A stretch of DNA of 64,000 nucleotides from Acetobacter sp. UBA5411 (lineage in GTDB: Bacteria; Pseudomonadota; Alphaproteobacteria; Acetobacterales; Acetobacteraceae), in contig NZ_DHNR01000028.1 of the NCBI RefSeq assembly GCF_002409645.1, positions 29,409 through 93,408 of the forward strand. Direction: 5' to 3'. This document shows, piece after piece, positions 8,496 through 17,495 of this stretch (position 1 is its first letter; every line of letters starts with the position of its first letter). The translations under genes were made by a program, and so were the position numbers. The notes below the pieces were generated by a model. It ran no database searches. It saw only the letters and a program-made list of their open reading frames with translations, and was not told the DNA's origin.

Positions 8496-9517
8496 CAGCT
8501 TACTCCCTGCGGCAGAAGACCCGTTGCAAGCAGGAACCCAGCGGTCGCAATCATCCAGAGCAGCGAGAACGGCAGGAACACTTTCCAGCCAAGCCGCATG
8601 AGCTGGTCATAACGGAAACGGGGGAACGTTGCGCGGGTCCAGATAAAGACGAAAAGACAGAACAGGATCTTGGCAATCAGCCAGAGCGGGCCCGGAATCC
8701 ATGTCAGCGGCGCGATGCCGAGCGGCGGCAGCCAGCCACCGAGGAACAGGATGCTGACCATGCCGGACATGAGAATCATGTTGGCATATTCGCCAAGAAA
8801 GAAGAGACCGAAGGAGAGCGAGGAATATTCGACGAAGAAGCCCGCTACCAGCTCACTCTCGCCTTCCGGAAGATCGAATGGTGCGCGGTTCGTCTCGGCC
8901 AGAGCCGAGATAAAGAACAGGATGAACATCGGGAACATCGGCACGCAGAACCAGACATGACGCTGCGCCAGCACGATGTCGTTCAGGTTCAGGCTTCCCA
9001 CCGCCAGCAGCACGGAGACAATCACCAGACCGATGGAAACCTCGTAGGACACCATCTGGGCGGCGGATCGCAGGCTGCCGAGGAAGGCGTATTTGGAGTT
9101 CGACGCCCAGCCCGCGATGAGCATGCCGTAAACACCAAGCGAAGAGATCGCCAGCAGGTAGAGGATACCCACATTGATGTTGGCGACCGCCAGTCCGTTG
9201 CCCGTGGGGATGACTGCCCATGCTGTCATGGCCAGTGAGAAAGTCAGGAACGGTGCGAACAAGAACAGAAAACGGTTGGCCCCGGCAGGGATGATCGTTT
9301 CCTTGGTGATCATCTTGATCGCGTCGGCGAAAGCCTGAAGCAGACCGAAGATGCCGTTCACGTTCGGACCACGACGCAACTGCATCGCCGCCATCACCTT
9401 ACGTTCCATAAGCGTAAGGTAAGCCACGGCGATCAGCAGCGGCACGAGAACCGCCAGCGTCTCCAGCACCATCAGAATGAGCTGGCCAGCAAGCGTATGG
9501 AAGAAAAAGTCAGCCAC
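8495..9517 (-). CDS. nuoH: NADH-quinone oxidoreductase subunit H
   Basis: A 340-residue, eight-helix membrane subunit forming the quinone-binding chamber with NuoB and NuoD. Family signatures MERKVMAAMQLRRGPN (residues 37-52), AFADAIKMITKE, and the acidic loop FDLPEGESELVAGF are all present. Complete. It starts 4 bases after nuoG and its stop overlaps nuoI by one base. Confidence 0.96.
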   Translation of the reverse strand: MADFFFHTLAGQLILMVLETLAVLVPLLIAVAYLTLMERKVMAAMQLRRGPNVNGIFGLLQAFADAIKMITKETIIPAGANRFLFLFAPFLTFSLAMTAWAVIPTGNGLAVANINVGILYLLAISSLGVYGMLIAGWASNSKYAFLGSLRSAAQMVSYEVSIGLVIVSVLLAVGSLNLNDIVLAQRHVWFCVPMFPMFILFFISALAETNRAPFDLPEGESELVAGFFVEYSSLSFGLFFLGEYANMILMSGMVSILFLGGWLPPLGIAPLTWIPGPLWLIAKILFCLFVFIWTRATFPRFRYDQLMRLGWKVFLPFSLLWMIATAGFLLATGLLPQGVS

Positions 9518-9521
9518 GTTC

Positions 9522-11558
9522 CTACTCCGCCGCTACAGCCACACTCGGCGCGTAGACTTCCGCGCACTCGACCATGGTCGGACTGGACCGGCTGATCGGG
9601 TTTGTCAGGTAATAACTCCGGGAGGACGCCAGCAGCGGCTTGGCCTGAATGGCGTCGACGCCCGGCTCGTCCGCCGTTTCACCTGCTGCCGAGGACACGC
9701 CAAGTTGAAGTCGCTCACGCAGCGCTTCGATCGTGTCGTAAGGCAGCTTCGCGCCCAGCACTTCCGAGGCGGCGCGGATGATCTTCCAGTCTTCCTTCGC
9801 CTCGCCCGGCGGGAAAACTGCCTGGAAACTGCGCTGGATGCGGCCTTCCGTGTTGACCCATGTGCCCGATTTCTCGGTGTAGGCCGAACCCGGCAGGATC
9901 ACGTCGGCACGGGCCGCTCCCGCATCGCCGTGATGGCCCTGATAGATCACAAATGTTTCGGGGCTGATGGCGTTCACGGAGAACTCGTCCGCTCCCAGCA
10001 GCCACAGCACATCCACGCCACTGCTCAGCATCCCGCGCAGGCTGCGGCCACCGTTCCGTGGCACAAAGCCCAAGTCGAGCGCCGCAACGCGTGAGGCCGC
10101 CGTGTGCAGGATGTTCAGGCCGTTCCAGCCCTCCGTCAGCGCGCCGACCGATTCCGCCAGAGCGCGACAGGCTTTCAGAATTGCGTCAGAATCCTCGCGG
10201 GTCAGCGCTTCCTGACCAACGATGATCATCGGCTTCTTGGCGGCCTTAAGCTTTTCGACAAACTCGACTGTGCCGCTCAACAGACCGTTCACCGAGACCG
10301 GGTTGCTGCCCAGATCCTCGTAAGCCCATGTAGGGTCGGAAGTCAGCGTGCCGATGACACCAATCGGCAGACCGCCACGTCCCAGCGATAGATAGCGCTT
10401 GCGGATACGGGCGTTCAGAACCGGGGCATCCAGACGCGGATTGGCTCCGACCACGAGGATCGCGTCCGCCTCGTCAATGCCGACGATACCGCTGGCGAAT
10501 GTATAGCGCGAACGATCCGACAGATCGTATTTCGCGCCATCCTGACGACAGTCGAGATTGAGCGAACCGAGCGACCACATCAGGTCACGCAGCGCCATGA
10601 TGCTCTCGGCGTCACACAGATCGCCGACAATCGCGCCAATCCGGCTGCCCTGCACGCCTTCAAGCCGCTTGGCGATGGCGACAAAAGCATCCTGCCAGCT
10701 TGCCGGATGCAGCTTGCCATGCACCCGCACCCACGGACGATCGAGGCGACGACGCTTCAGCCCATCGACGGAGAAACGGCCCTTGTCGGACAGCCATTCC
10801 TCATTCACCTCGTCATTCACGCGGGGAACGATGCGTTTCACCTCGCCGCCACGCGCCTGGATCTGGATGTTAGTGCCGACCGCATCCATCACGTCGATGG
10901 CGTCGGTCTTCCGCAGTTCCCACGGACGAGCCTGAAAGGCGGACGGCTTGGAGGTCAGCGCGCCGACCGGGCAGATATCGATCAGATTACCGGACAGTTC
11001 CGACGTCAGCGCTTTCTCGACATAGGTGGTGATCTCAAGGTTCTCACCACGCGAGATACCACCCAGTTCCGGCGTGCCCGCCACTTCCGCGCTGAAACGG
11101 ACACAGCGCGTGCACTGGATGCAGCGCGTCATCACCGTCTTTACCAGCGGACCAAGGTTCTTGTCGGTAACGGCGCGCTTTTCCTCGTGATAACGGGAAA
11201 TGCCGCTGCCATAACCGTAAGCCTGATCCTGCAGATCACACTCACCGCCCTGATCGCAGATCGGGCAGTCGAGCGGATGGTTGATGAGCAGGAACTCCAT
11301 CACCGCACGACGCGCCTTGCGGACCGTTTCCGTGTCCGTGAAGATCTGCATTCCCTCGTTTACGGGGAAACCACACGAGGCGACCGGCTTCGGAGCGCGT
11401 GCGACCTCAACGAGGCACATGCGGCAGTTACCCGCGACAGACAGGCGTTCATGATAGCAGAAGCGAGGAATTTCCTTACCCGCCGCCTCACACGCCTGAA
11501 GTGCTGAGGAACCGGGAGCGACATCGACAGGCGTGCCGTCAACAATGACTCTGACCAT
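9522..11558 (-). CDS. nuoG: NADH-quinone oxidoreductase subunit G
   Basis: A 678-residue iron-sulfur subunit of the NADH-dehydrogenase arm. The N-terminal 2Fe-2S site (CYHERLSVAGNCRMCLVE), the CPICDQGGECDLQDQ site with His-coordinated N5, and CIQCTRCVRF with CPVGALTSKP are intact. The rest is a degenerate molybdopterin-oxidoreductase fold without catalytic role. The size is that of mitochondrial/alphaproteobacterial NuoG, so the extra N7 cluster of E. coli (about 900 residues) is not expected. Flanked by nuoF (5 bases) and nuoH (4 bases). Confidence 0.95.
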   Translation of the reverse strand: MVRVIVDGTPVDVAPGSSALQACEAAGKEIPRFCYHERLSVAGNCRMCLVEVARAPKPVASCGFPVNEGMQIFTDTETVRKARRAVMEFLLINHPLDCPICDQGGECDLQDQAYGYGSGISRYHEEKRAVTDKNLGPLVKTVMTRCIQCTRCVRFSAEVAGTPELGGISRGENLEITTYVEKALTSELSGNLIDICPVGALTSKPSAFQARPWELRKTDAIDVMDAVGTNIQIQARGGEVKRIVPRVNDEVNEEWLSDKGRFSVDGLKRRRLDRPWVRVHGKLHPASWQDAFVAIAKRLEGVQGSRIGAIVGDLCDAESIMALRDLMWSLGSLNLDCRQDGAKYDLSDRSRYTFASGIVGIDEADAILVVGANPRLDAPVLNARIRKRYLSLGRGGLPIGVIGTLTSDPTWAYEDLGSNPVSVNGLLSGTVEFVEKLKAAKKPMIIVGQEALTREDSDAILKACRALAESVGALTEGWNGLNILHTAASRVAALDLGFVPRNGGRSLRGMLSSGVDVLWLLGADEFSVNAISPETFVIYQGHHGDAGAARADVILPGSAYTEKSGTWVNTEGRIQRSFQAVFPPGEAKEDWKIIRAASEVLGAKLPYDTIEALRERLQLGVSSAAGETADEPGVDAIQAKPLLASSRSYYLTNPISRSSPTMVECAEVYAPSVAVAAE

Positions 11559-11563
11559 CAGCC

Positions 11564-12898
11564 TTACTCCGCCGCAATCGCTGCTGCGGGCGTTCCCGCA
11601 GGCACCTGCACCTGCTGGGAGCCGCCATGCCGCCGCTTGTAGTCGCGAATACGTTCTTCCATGACCGGGCGGAAATGCCGGATCAGCCCCTGAATAGGCC
11701 AGGCCGCCGCATCGCCGAGCGCACAGATTGTGTGACCCTCGACCTGCCGGGTGACCTGCTCCAGCATGTCGATTTCCTCGATTTCGGCACGTCCTTCGAC
11801 CATGCGGTTCATGACGCGCATCATCCAGCCGGTGCCTTCACGGCATGGCGTGCACTGACCGCAGCTTTCATGTTTGAAGAACTGTGAGAACCGGGCGATC
11901 GCCTTGATGATGTCGGTGGACTTGTCCATGACAATCATGCAGCCCGTGCCGAGGCCGGACCGCTCCGCCCGCAGGCTGTCATAGTCCATCAGCACCGTCT
12001 CGCAGATATCCTTCGGCAGCAGCGGCACCGAGCAGCCGCCCGGAATGACCGCCAGCAGATTGTCCCAGCCGCCACGAACACCGCCACCGTGCTTCTCGAT
12101 GATTTCCTTCATCGGAACACCGAGCTCTTCTTCGAACACGCACGGTGTATTCACATGGCCGGAAATGGCCATCAGCTTGGTGCCAGCATTGTTCGGACGA
12201 CCAAGGCCGGAGAACCATGCCGCCCCGCGTCGCAGGATTGTGGACGCCGACGCGATCGACTCAACATTGTTCACCGTCGTCGGGCAGCCATACAGACCCG
12301 CGCCAGCCGGGAATGGCGGCTTCATGCGCGGCTGCCCCTTCTTGCCTTCGAGGCTTTCCAGCAGAGCCGTTTCCTCGCCGCAGATGTAAGCGCCTGCTCC
12401 GCGATGCAGATAGAAGTCGAAATCCCAGCCCGTGCCTGCGGCGTTCTTGCCGAGTAGCCCGGCTTCGTACGCTTCATCGATGGCGATCTGGAGATGGCGG
12501 GCCTCGTTATAGAACTCGCCGCGCACGTAAATGTAGGACGCATGCGCCCCCATCGCGAAAGAGGCGATCAGTGCGCTCTCGATCAGCTTGTGCGGCTCAT
12601 GACGCAGGATCTCACGATCCTTGCAGGTACCCGGCTCGGACTCGTCGCCATTGATGACGAGGTAACGCGGCGCTGGTCCATCACCTTTCGGCATGAAGGA
12701 CCACTTCACACCGGTCGGGAAGCCTGCCCCACCACGACCGCGCAGGGCGGACGCCTTCATCTCGCTGACGATCCAGTCCCGCCCCTTGTCGGTGATCGCC
12801 TTCGTATCATTCCAGTCACCACGGGCGCGGGCACCAGCCAGTCGCCAATCATTCTGACCATACAGGTTGGTGTAGATCCGGTCCTTATCGCTCAGCAT
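11564..12898 (-). CDS. nuoF: NADH-quinone oxidoreductase subunit F
   Basis: A 444-residue NADH- and FMN-binding subunit, the electron entry point of complex I. RGRGGAGFPTGVKW is the glycine-rich nucleotide/FMN loop, NGDESEPGTCKDREI the FMN site, and ESCGQCTPCREG with the distal TICALGD Cys bind cluster N3. Complete, with an Ala-rich C-terminal tail. It lies 15 bases after nuoE and 5 before nuoG. Confidence 0.96.
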   Translation of the reverse strand: MLSDKDRIYTNLYGQNDWRLAGARARGDWNDTKAITDKGRDWIVSEMKASALRGRGGAGFPTGVKWSFMPKGDGPAPRYLVINGDESEPGTCKDREILRHEPHKLIESALIASFAMGAHASYIYVRGEFYNEARHLQIAIDEAYEAGLLGKNAAGTGWDFDFYLHRGAGAYICGEETALLESLEGKKGQPRMKPPFPAGAGLYGCPTTVNNVESIASASTILRRGAAWFSGLGRPNNAGTKLMAISGHVNTPCVFEEELGVPMKEIIEKHGGGVRGGWDNLLAVIPGGCSVPLLPKDICETVLMDYDSLRAERSGLGTGCMIVMDKSTDIIKAIARFSQFFKHESCGQCTPCREGTGWMMRVMNRMVEGRAEIEEIDMLEQVTRQVEGHTICALGDAAAWPIQGLIRHFRPVMEERIRDYKRRHGGSQQVQVPAGTPAAAIAAE

Positions 12899-12913
12899 CG
12901 TCGCAGATCTCCC

Positions 12914-13543
12914 TCAACCCTGACCGGAACCGGTCTCTTCGAGCAGCACCCGACGGCCACCCTCCGGTTCCGCACCATGACGCCCGTTGGTCGGACCGGG
13001 CTCCGGATACTCTCCACGCTTCAGCGCCTCGATCAGCGCTTCCGTGCGCGGGCCGTCGAGATCTTCGAAAAAGTCATTATCCACCTGAAGGATCGGCGCA
13101 TTGGAGCACGCCCCAAGGCACTCGACCTCACTCAGTGTGAACAGGCCGTCCTCGCTGGTCTCGCCAACATTGTGGATGCCGGCCGCCTTCTTGCAGGCGG
13201 ACAGCACATCATCGGAGCCACGCAGCCAGCAGGATGTCGTCGTGCAGACCTGAAGGTGATACTTCCCGATCGGCTTGGTGTTGAACATGAAGTAGAAGGT
13301 CGCGACCTCGTAGATACGGATCGGAGCGACTTCCAGCCTTTCAGCCACAGCATCCATCGCCACGGTCGGCACCCAGGCACTGCCTGTCTGACGCTTCATC
13401 TGATTCTGCGCGACATAGAGCAGCGGCAGGGCCCCACTCGCCTTCCGCTCCGGCGGATACTTGGCGAGGATCGTCGCGATTTCGCCTTCGCTGATCTCAT
13501 CAAATTCGAAGTGATCAGGCTGCACGTTTGAAACAGTGCTCAT
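12914..13543 (-). CDS. nuoE: NADH-quinone oxidoreductase subunit E
   Basis: A 209-residue thioredoxin-fold 2Fe-2S subunit (cluster N1a) paired with NuoF. Cluster ligands Cys100, Cys105, Cys142 and Cys146 are all present in CTTTSC and CLGAC. The last 35 residues are a Gly/Pro/Glu-rich extension. The start overlaps the nuoD stop by 4 bases. Confidence 0.95.
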   Translation of the reverse strand: MSTVSNVQPDHFEFDEISEGEIATILAKYPPERKASGALPLLYVAQNQMKRQTGSAWVPTVAMDAVAERLEVAPIRIYEVATFYFMFNTKPIGKYHLQVCTTTSCWLRGSDDVLSACKKAAGIHNVGETSEDGLFTLSEVECLGACSNAPILQVDNDFFEDLDGPRTEALIEALKRGEYPEPGPTNGRHGAEPEGGRRVLLEETGSGQG

Positions 13544-14832
13544 CGGTCCACCTCACCAAAGACGAGATCCAGCGAGCCTATGATCGCCACGGCGTCAGCC
13601 AGCATGCCTCGTCGAGAGAGTTCATCAATCGCCTGCAGATGCGCGAAACCGGTCGGCCTGATCTTGCAGCGATACGGACGGTTGCTGCCGTCAGCCACGA
13701 GATAGACGCCGAATTCACCTTTCGGCGTCTCAACCGCCGTGTAGGTCGCACCCGGCGGCACATGATAGCTCTCGGTAAACAGCTTAAAGTGATGGATCAG
13801 TGCTTCCATCGACCGCTTCATCTCGGCACGTGGTGGCGGCGAGAATTTGGGGTCCTGCACCTTGATCGCACCAGGTTTGATCTGTGCCAGACTCTGCTTG
13901 ATAATCTTCACGCTCTCGCGCATTTCGGCCACGCGGACGAGATAGCGATCATAACAATCGCCATGCCGTGCCACGGGAATTTCGAAATCGACCTTGTCGT
14001 AATTGTCATACGGCTGCGAGCGACGCAGATCCCACGGCACGCCAGAGCCACGCAGACACGGCCCGCTCCAGCCCCAGGCAAGCGCCTGTTCGCTGGTGAA
14101 CACGCCGATACCCACCGTGCGCTGTTTCCAGATACGGTTTTCCGTCAACAAGCTTTCGAGATCATCGATCCAGGCCGGGAACTCTTCGGCCCATGCCGCG
14201 ATTTTCTCTTCCATCCCGGCAGGCATGTCGCGTGCGACACCGCCTGGACGGAAGTAATTGGCATGGAAACGCGCGCCGGAAACCGCCTCATGAAACTCAA
14301 GCAGCTTTTCGCGCTCTTCATATCCCCAGAGAGCCGGTGTCACTGCGCCGCAGTCCAGCCCCATCGCCGTGAGGTTAAGGATATGATTTAGAACGCGGGT
14401 GATTTCTGCAAAGATCACCCGGATCCACTTGGCGCGATCCGGCGCTTCAATGCCCAGAAGCTTCTCGGTCGCCAGCGCGAAAGCGTGTTCCTCGCACATC
14501 GGCGACGCGTAATCGAGCCGATCAAAATACGGCAGCGCCTTGGGATAGGTCTTGTATTCGATCAGCTTTTCCGTGCCGCGATGCAGCAGACCGATATGCG
14601 GCACGGCACGCGCCACAACCTCGCCTTCCATTTCCAACACAAGACGCAAAACGCCGTGGGCTGACGGATGCTGCGGACCGAAATTCAGCGCGTGACTGTC
14701 AATTTCGACAGTCCGACGCTCCACTTCCTCCTCAGCTACCGGCTCCGGCAGCAGGGTCTCAGGCAGCGGACCTTCACCCAGACTGTCATGCAGACCGAGA
14801 AGGTTTACGTCCTGTTTCAGGGCCTCTGTCAT
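13540..14832 (-). CDS. nuoD: NADH-quinone oxidoreductase subunit D
   Basis: A 430-residue 49-kDa-type subunit lining the quinone pocket, related to the large subunit of NiFe hydrogenases but without the metal cysteines. NFGPQHPSAHGVLRLV contains the quinone-contacting His pair. Separate from nuoC, as in most alphaproteobacteria and unlike the E. coli nuoCD fusion. There are about 35 residues before the conserved core. It starts 13 bases after nuoC. Confidence 0.96.
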   Translation of the reverse strand: MTEALKQDVNLLGLHDSLGEGPLPETLLPEPVAEEEVERRTVEIDSHALNFGPQHPSAHGVLRLVLEMEGEVVARAVPHIGLLHRGTEKLIEYKTYPKALPYFDRLDYASPMCEEHAFALATEKLLGIEAPDRAKWIRVIFAEITRVLNHILNLTAMGLDCGAVTPALWGYEEREKLLEFHEAVSGARFHANYFRPGGVARDMPAGMEEKIAAWAEEFPAWIDDLESLLTENRIWKQRTVGIGVFTSEQALAWGWSGPCLRGSGVPWDLRRSQPYDNYDKVDFEIPVARHGDCYDRYLVRVAEMRESVKIIKQSLAQIKPGAIKVQDPKFSPPPRAEMKRSMEALIHHFKLFTESYHVPPGATYTAVETPKGEFGVYLVADGSNRPYRCKIRPTGFAHLQAIDELSRRGMLADAVAIIGSLDLVFGEVDR

Positions 14833-14845
14833 GCTCCGGCTCCTG

Positions 14846-15502
14846 TCACTGTATCTTTTTCATGATCTGGCGCAGCTCATGCGCCCGCTCGTCACCCGGC
14901 AGCGTCAGAACGCCCTCCCAAGGAGACACAAAGTCGAAATCACGGAAATCCTGCGTCAATGTCACTGGCTCGCGCACGATCTGACGACGCTCCGGATCGT
15001 AGCGAACCTCCGTGTAACCGGTCAGAGGGAAGTCCTTGCGGAGAGGATGCCCCTCAAATCCGTAGTCGCTGAGGATGCGGCGGAGGTCCGGCTGACCTGA
15101 GAACAGAACGCCATACATGTCGTAACACTCGCGCTCCCACCATGTGGCGCAGGGCCAGATCTGATGCACGGAAGCGACTGGCGTCAGCTCATCCGTCGTC
15201 ACGATCACCCTGACACGCTGGTTCAGGCTTACGGACAGAAGATTGTAGACCACATCGAACCGTTCGGGACGTTGAGGGAAATCAACCCCACACAGATCCA
15301 TGAGCTGTTCGAACCGAAACCGCGGGTCATCACGCAGAAGCATCATCAGCGGGATCAGACGATCACGATCCGCCCGCACCACAAGCTCCCCGCCCTCAAT
15401 GGCAGCGGACGAGATACCCGGCAGTGACGTGGAAAGCGTAAAGGCGAGAAAAGAGAGGCAGGAATTGCCTCTGGCGACGGGTGCAGTGGATTGATCAGCC
15501 AC
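14846..15502 (-). CDS. nuoC: NADH-quinone oxidoreductase subunit C
   Basis: A 218-residue 30-kDa-type peripheral-arm subunit. The motifs WWERECYDMYGV and FEGHPLRKDFPLTGY are the family signature. Its first codons overlap the end of nuoB by 8 bases, suggesting coupled translation. Confidence 0.95.
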   Translation of the reverse strand: MADQSTAPVARGNSCLSFLAFTLSTSLPGISSAAIEGGELVVRADRDRLIPLMMLLRDDPRFRFEQLMDLCGVDFPQRPERFDVVYNLLSVSLNQRVRVIVTTDELTPVASVHQIWPCATWWERECYDMYGVLFSGQPDLRRILSDYGFEGHPLRKDFPLTGYTEVRYDPERRQIVREPVTLTQDFRDFDFVSPWEGVLTLPGDERAHELRQIMKKIQ

Positions 15503-16067
15503 GGAGAATCGTCCCTGTCCGACGGATTTTCTTTTGCAGCAGCATGATGCCGTAAATCAGCGCTTCGGCGGTCGGCGGACAGCCCGGCACATAGACATCA
15601 ACCGGCACGACACGGTCACAGCCACGCACAACCGAATAGGAATAATGATAGTAGCCACCGCCATTCGCGCAGGAGCCCATTGAGATCACCCAGCGCGGTT
15701 CAGCCATCTGGTCGTAAACACGGCGCAGGGCCGGAGCCATCTTGTTGGTGAGCGTTCCGGCGACGATCATCACATCGGACTGACGCGGCGAACCACGCGG
15801 GATGATGCCCATCCGGTCGAGATCGTAACGCGGCATATAGGCATGAATCATTTCAACAGCGCAGCAGGCGAGACCGAATGTCATCGGCCAGAGACTGCCT
15901 GTGCGTCCCCAGTTCACGAGCTTGTCGAGACTGGCGACCACAAAGCCTTTTTCACTGATCTCGCCCGTGATGCCACGAACGATAGCGTCCTGTTCCGGCC
16001 CCGCCGGCACCGCATCACGGTTCCAGACGATATTGGCGTCCGAACCCACAGCATTATCACCGCTCAT
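15495..16067 (-). CDS. nuoB: NADH-quinone oxidoreductase subunit B
   Basis: A 190-residue PSST-type subunit with cluster N2, the final electron donor to quinone. Ligands Cys68, Cys69 (LACCAVEM), Cys133 (GSCANGGG) and Cys163 (VPGCPPTAEAL) are intact. The ATG at 16067 was chosen because GGTGGAG lies about 8 bases upstream and homologues begin near here; the frame stays open to 16151, but that extension is not family-like. Confidence 0.95.
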   Translation of the reverse strand: MSGDNAVGSDANIVWNRDAVPAGPEQDAIVRGITGEISEKGFVVASLDKLVNWGRTGSLWPMTFGLACCAVEMIHAYMPRYDLDRMGIIPRGSPRQSDVMIVAGTLTNKMAPALRRVYDQMAEPRWVISMGSCANGGGYYHYSYSVVRGCDRVVPVDVYVPGCPPTAEALIYGIMLLQKKIRRTGTILRG

Positions 16068-16120
16068 TGCGTGTTCTCCACCCTTACTGCCGTTGCAGTC
16101 ACGTCCGTCAGCACCACGGA

Positions 16121-16486
16121 TCAATCCCAGTCCAGCGCACCCTTGCGCCATTCATAGAGGAAGCCGATCCCCAGCACGCCAAGGAACCCCATCATCGACA
16201 GGAAGCCATAGAAGCCTATCCGTGACAGGCTCACTGCCCACGGGAACAGAAAGGCCACCTCAAGGTCGAAGATGATGAACAGGATCGAAACGAGATAGAA
16301 ACGGACATCAAAACGACGCCGCGCATCGTCGAATGCCTCAAAACCGCACTCATAGGCTGTCAGTTTTTCCGCATAGGGCTTCTGATGCCCACACACGAGG
16401 GACGCGCCGAGCATGGCTCCCGCGATCACCACGGCGAGAATGCCGAAGATGAGAACCGGAAGATAATCGTTGATCACCGACGGCAT
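16121..16486 (-). CDS. nuoA: NADH-quinone oxidoreductase subunit A
   Basis: A 121-residue three-helix membrane subunit, first gene of the complex I operon. KLTAYECGFEAFDDARRRFDVRFYL is represented by the YECGFE loop (the redox-switch Cys), followed by FIIFDLEVAFLFPW with its conserved acidic pair. The ATG at 16486 has GGAGG about 8 bases upstream; an upstream extension to 16552 has no family resemblance. It is separated from nuoB by 53 bases. Confidence 0.94.
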   Translation of the reverse strand: MPSVINDYLPVLIFGILAVVIAGAMLGASLVCGHQKPYAEKLTAYECGFEAFDDARRRFDVRFYLVSILFIIFDLEVAFLFPWAVSLSRIGFYGFLSMMGFLGVLGIGFLYEWRKGALDWD

Positions 16487-16637
16487 CGCGCCCTCCGTAA
16501 TGATTTTCCGGATCCGTGCCGTTACGCCCGAACCGAGAGATAATGCGGCCAAACTATGCCCGGAATGTTCCTGTGGCCACCCTCATACCGGCGCGACTCA
16601 GAAACTTTCCCGTGAGGAGTTCAGTATATTGAACAGG

Positions 16638-16653
16638 ATTCATCGAAATGAAT
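16638..16653. promoter_or_regulatory. Short dyad in the nuoA upstream region
   Basis: ATTCAT and ATGAAT flank CGAA. A second short dyad, GTTCA...TGAAC, lies at 16619-16634. The 361-base stretch from 16487 to the tRNA-Val holds no gene and should contain the nuo promoter. No convincing -35/-10 pair could be assigned by eye. Confidence 0.3.
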
Positions 16654-16713
16654 TTCATGTCGCAGACGCCTTATCCGGACAGCATACCTTCTGCTGACAA
16701 ACGTTTCCGAAGC

Positions 16714-16741
16714 ATATCTATATACAAACCAATATAGATAT
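16714..16741. promoter_or_regulatory. Perfect 10-bp inverted repeat upstream of nuoA
   Basis: ATATCTATAT and ATATAGATAT are separated by 8 bases, 228-255 bases upstream of nuoA and about 107 before the tRNA-Val 3' end. The half-site spacing of about 18 bases centre to centre resembles a dimeric-regulator operator. Its AT-richness stands out against GC-rich surroundings. Regulator and target are not known. Confidence 0.4.
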
Positions 16742-16847
16742 ACGCGTCAAACGCATAGCCAGACATTCGCTGACCGCATGACAACAGCCGCAAGGGAATG
16801 ACAGGCAAGGACCAGCCACACATTACGCGATTAAATTGTAAGGAAAA

Positions 16848-16922
16848 TGGTGGGCGATGACGGGATCGAACCGCCGACCCTCTCGGTGTAAACGAGATGC
16901 TCTACCGCTAAGCTAATCGCCC
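16848..16922 (-). tRNA. tRNA-Val (UAC)
   Basis: A 75-base cloverleaf on the minus strand. Acceptor GGGCGAT pairs with ATCGCCC, the anticodon stem TCTCG/CGAGA encloses loop TTTACAC with anticodon TAC, the T-arm contains GGTTCGATCC, and the CCA end is encoded. It lies between the nuo operon and hupB. Confidence 0.96.
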
Positions 16923-16993
16923 GCCGCATTGGATAGACAAAACCCGGCGATCAATCAAGCCCCGATATGCAGGAATATTGAAAAAGCCCACAT

Positions 16994-17031
16994 AAAAAAA
17001 CAGGCAAGACGGTGAAAACCATCTTGCCTGT
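16994..17031 (-). terminator. Rho-independent terminator of hupB
   Basis: On the minus strand a 14-bp stem (ACAGGCAAGATGGT with its partner, one G-U pair) with a TTTC loop is followed by a run of Ts. It starts 28 bases past the hupB stop. Confidence 0.92.
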
Positions 17032-17058
17032 CTGCAAAGCACTCAGTGATGCAGTGTC

Positions 17059-17343
17059 TTAGCTGACTGCGTCCTTGAGGGTCTTGCCGGGCTTGAAACG
17101 TACAGACGTTGAAGCCGGAATGTCGATTTCTTCGCCTGTGCGCGGGTTACGACCCTTGGTGGCCTTACGGTGAGCCGTAACGAACGAGCCGAACCCGACG
17201 AGACGGACTTCCTGTCCACCCTTCAGAGCCTTCTCGATGGCTGAGAACACAGCGTCAACCACTTCGCCAGCCTTCGCCTTGGGCAGGTCTACATCATCTG
17301 CAACAACCGAGACGAGTTCCTGCTTGTTAAGCGGCTTGTCCAT
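17059..17343 (-). CDS. hupB: DNA-binding protein HU
   Basis: A 94-residue nucleoid protein of the HU/IHF family that bends and compacts DNA. VGFGSFVTAHRKATKGRNPRTGEEI covers the DNA-binding arm, with the family signature GRNPRTGEEI and the intercalating Pro. Its position just downstream of lon is the standard alphaproteobacterial location of HU-beta. AAAGG lies about 9 bases before the ATG. It ends in a strong terminator, so it is probably expressed both from its own promoter and by read-through from lon. Confidence 0.95.
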   Translation of the reverse strand: MDKPLNKQELVSVVADDVDLPKAKAGEVVDAVFSAIEKALKGGQEVRLVGFGSFVTAHRKATKGRNPRTGEEIDIPASTSVRFKPGKTLKDAVS

Positions 17344-17495
17344 ACATACGCCTTTCTATGTTCAAGTCTCCCGTACGGCTCGGTGCCGCCAGAGACATTC
17401 CGCGGCGCACTATGAAGCCGTTTTCGGCCACGTCAACAGCCAGTGACGGCGGCAGGGGCGCAAAAATCGCCTCCCCTGCCTTTTCGTCACATCTG

